Origin: Xanthomonas sp. NCPPB 1128
GTDB taxonomy: Bacteria; Pseudomonadota; Gammaproteobacteria; Xanthomonadales; Xanthomonadaceae
Direction of reading: 5' to 3'
DNA: 64,000 nt
Assembly: GCF_001043115.1 (NCBI RefSeq)
Contig: NZ_LFME01000001.1
Coordinates: forward strand, 124,001 to 188,000
Under the pieces are notes generated by a model. That model ran no database searches, was not told the DNA's origin, and saw only the letters and a list, made by a program, of their open reading frames with translations. A program made the position numbers and the translations under genes. Below are positions 62,051-64,000 of the stretch, in pieces (position 1 is the stretch's first letter; every line of letters starts with the position of its first letter).

Positions 62051-64000
62051 ATGAACCACTCATCGGCCCCCGACGTCGTTTCTGCGCCGCTGCCCGCCGA
62101 TGAAGCGGAGCGCCTGCGCGCGCTGGCCGAACTGGGCATGCTCGATACTTCGCAGGAGCCGGACTTCGACGATCTGATCTGGCTGACCAGCCAGCTGTGC
62201 GATGCGCCGATCGCGCTGATCTCGCTGATCGACGAACGCCGGCAATGGCTCAAGGCCAGCTGCGGCCTGCCTGCCGGTACCACCGGCTATCCGCGTGAAC
62301 TGGCCTTCTGTACCTATGCCTTGCTGTCGCCGCAGCTGCTGGAGGTGCCGGATACCACGCTGGACCCGCGCTTCGCCCGCAACCCGCTGGTGTGCGGTGC
62401 GCCGCACCTGCGCTTCTATGCCGGCATGCCGTTGGTCGGCGACCAAGGCTATAGCTACGGCACGTTGTGCGTGATCGACATCCGTCCGCGGCAACTGGAC
62501 GCGCGCCAACGCGAGAGCCTGCAACGGCTGGCCAGGCAGGTCACCGCGCAACTGGAAGCGCGCCGCGACGCGCGCATCGCCCATGACCAGGCCAAGACCC
62601 TGAGCCTGCTGCTGGAAACCATGCCCGATGGCGTGGTGTCGTGCCTGGCCGACGGCACGCTGGGCGAATTCAATCAGGTGGCGCGGCAATGGCATGGGGC
62701 CGATCCGCGCGCCTTGCCGCCCGAGCAGTGGCCGCAGTACTTCGACCTATTCGACGCCAGCGGCAAGCGCCTGCTGTCCAGCGAGGAAGTGCCGCTGGTC
62801 CGCGCCTGGCGCGGCGAATCGGTGCGCGATGCGGAGATCGTGATCGCGGCCAAGGGGCAAGCGCCGCGCAGCGTGCTGTGCAATGCGGAACGGCTGGAGG
62901 GGCGCGATGGACGCGGCCTGGGCGCGGTCTGCGTGATGCGCGATGTCAGCGCCGAACGCGCAGCGTCGCACGCGGCACTGCTGGCCGGGCAGCGCTTTTC
63001 CGGCGCGTTCTCGGCAGCCGCGCACGGCATGGCGCTGGTGTCGCTGGAAGGGCGCTGGCTGGACGTCAACGACGCCTTGTGCGCGATGCTCGGCTACAGC
63101 CGCGCGGAATTGCTGGAGCTGCGTTTCCAGGACCTGACCCATCCGGACGATCTTGCCGAGGACATGGCCCTGGTGGCGGAGCTGATCGCCGGTCGATGCA
63201 GCGACTACCGCATCGAAAAGCGCTATCGCCGGCGCGATGGCGGCCTGGTACGGACGCGTCTGGCGGTGTCGCTGGTGCGCGACGAACAGGAGCACCCACT
63301 GCATTTCGTCGCACATATCCAGGACATCAACGAGCAACACCTGGCCGAGCTGCGCCTGCGCCATAGCGAGGCGCAACTGCGTACCATCGCCGACAACGCG
63401 CCGGCGCTGATCGCCTACCTCGACCGCGACCTGCGCTACCAGTTCGTCAACCGGCCGTATGCGGCATGGTTCGCGCTGGCGCCGGAGCGCATCGTCGGCC
63501 GCCGCCTGCACGAGGTGCTGGACCCGCAGCAACTGGCGCTGCTGCAACCGCATCTGCCGACGGCGCTGCAGGGCGTGCCGGCGCAGTTCGACGCCGAGTT
63601 GTGCGATGCCGCCGATAGCCTGCGGATCATGCACTTCAGCCTGATCCCCGATGTGGCGCTGGCGCCGCAGCCGGTCGGACTGCACCTGATGATCAGCGAC
63701 ATCACCGGGCAGACCCGGCTGGCGCGGCTGCTGGAAGAGCGTGCGCTGCGCGACGAACTGACAGGGCTGCCGAACCGGATGGCCTGGAACCAGATCCTGC
63801 GGCGGCGCATGAACGAGCGCCGCGGCCAGGGCCAGGTGGCGGTGATGTTCCTGGATCTGAACGACTTCAAGAGCGTCAACGACCGCTTCGGCCATCACGT
63901 CGGCGATGCGCTGCTGGTGCACTTCGCGCGGTTGCTGCAGCGCTGCCTGCGCGGACAGGACAGCATCGCCCGGCTGGGCGGCGATGAGTTCGTGGTCCTG
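62051..64000 (+). CDS. GAF-PAS-PAS-PAS-GGDEF signalling protein, partial
   Basis: The first 650 codons lie in the window; the frame is open to the right edge. A GAF domain comes first (LRALAELGMLDTSQEPDFDD, APIALISLIDERRQWLKASC, FYAGMPLVGDQGYSYGTLCV), then three PAS-type domains (LLLETMPDGVVSCLADGT; AFSAAAHGMALVSLEGRWLD, LGYSRAEL; RTIADNAPALIAYLDRDLRY), then GGDEF (LRDELTGLPNRMAWNQILRR, VMFLDLNDFKSVNDRFGHHV, and the active site RLGGDEFVVL at the last bases). It should make c-di-GMP; an EAL domain may follow outside the window. No membrane segment is seen. Confidence 0.95.
   Translation, partial: MNHSSAPDVVSAPLPADEAERLRALAELGMLDTSQEPDFDDLIWLTSQLCDAPIALISLIDERRQWLKASCGLPAGTTGYPRELAFCTYALLSPQLLEVPDTTLDPRFARNPLVCGAPHLRFYAGMPLVGDQGYSYGTLCVIDIRPRQLDARQRESLQRLARQVTAQLEARRDARIAHDQAKTLSLLLETMPDGVVSCLADGTLGEFNQVARQWHGADPRALPPEQWPQYFDLFDASGKRLLSSEEVPLVRAWRGESVRDAEIVIAAKGQAPRSVLCNAERLEGRDGRGLGAVCVMRDVSAERAASHAALLAGQRFSGAFSAAAHGMALVSLEGRWLDVNDALCAMLGYSRAELLELRFQDLTHPDDLAEDMALVAELIAGRCSDYRIEKRYRRRDGGLVRTRLAVSLVRDEQEHPLHFVAHIQDINEQHLAELRLRHSEAQLRTIADNAPALIAYLDRDLRYQFVNRPYAAWFALAPERIVGRRLHEVLDPQQLALLQPHLPTALQGVPAQFDAELCDAADSLRIMHFSLIPDVALAPQPVGLHLMISDITGQTRLARLLEERALRDELTGLPNRMAWNQILRRRMNERRGQGQVAVMFLDLNDFKSVNDRFGHHVGDALLVHFARLLQRCLRGQDSIARLGGDEFVVL

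Overview
The window is a high-GC gammaproteobacterial chromosome segment, best explained as Xanthomonas or a close Xanthomonadaceae relative. The evidence is the gene content and order: kdsB-LMW phosphatase-NHL protein-uvrC-pgsA-tRNA-Gly, an intact fruBKA operon with an OprB porin and divergent FruR, several TonB-dependent receptors, a FecI/FecR-type system, and Xanthomonas-style GGGATTGGGGA and GGAGCGGCTTTAGCCGCGACGGGC intergenic repeats. Species is not assigned.

Layout. 1-427: start of a TonB siderophore receptor behind a Fur-box-like site, divergent from the next operon. 645-5940: five tightly packed housekeeping genes ending in tRNA-Gly. 5941-9727: an accessory, partly decayed stretch between tRNA-Gly and tRNA-Cys, holding a SUKH/SMI1 protein, an unusual MBL-fold protein, a MoaF-like protein and an epimerase remnant. 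10113-26817: cell-envelope functions, namely a secreted pepsin-like protein, a ferric-siderophore receptor, small envelope proteins, a DUF3142 lipoprotein with a TPR-like partner, a TPR protein, a FecI-FecR-TonB receptor triplet and two small secreted proteins. 26960-31007: a second tRNA-Gly, then a low-oxygen module (CcoG-like polyferredoxin, group III truncated haemoglobin, HemN) with two FNR-type boxes, then tRNA-Leu(UAA). 31251-33103: a divergent NmrA/LysR pair that may have been acquired.

33431-42316 is the most interesting part: a compact, apparently unnamed biosynthetic locus of four short operons in alternating orientation. They are [HAD phosphatase - class III aminotransferase], [ACP - ketosynthase], [GNAT acyltransferase - arginase-fold enzyme] and [alpha/beta hydrolase - two EmrE-like half-transporters - DegT aminotransferase]. 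A dedicated ACP with one ketosynthase and an N-acyltransferase resembles the logic of NodF/NodE/NodA. I infer a small N-acylated amine or amino-sugar-like product that is flipped or exported. Immediately upstream, 42409-48745 is a six-gene, start-stop-overlapping operon (response regulator, sensor kinase, TolC-like protein, FtsX-type permease, ABC ATPase, HlyD lipoprotein) that could export or sense it; that link is inference.

49613-57364: fructose uptake and catabolism (FruR, FruB, FruK, FruA, OprB) with a palindromic operator and a second operator touching the fruR start codon. A 13-base identical copy of the second site lies upstream of the TPR gene at 20.7 kb. 57447-64000: two small unknown genes, a nucleotide-sugar dehydrogenase, an FMN-glutamate-synthase-like membrane protein with a GNAT, and the first 650 codons of a GAF-PAS-GGDEF protein that runs off the window.
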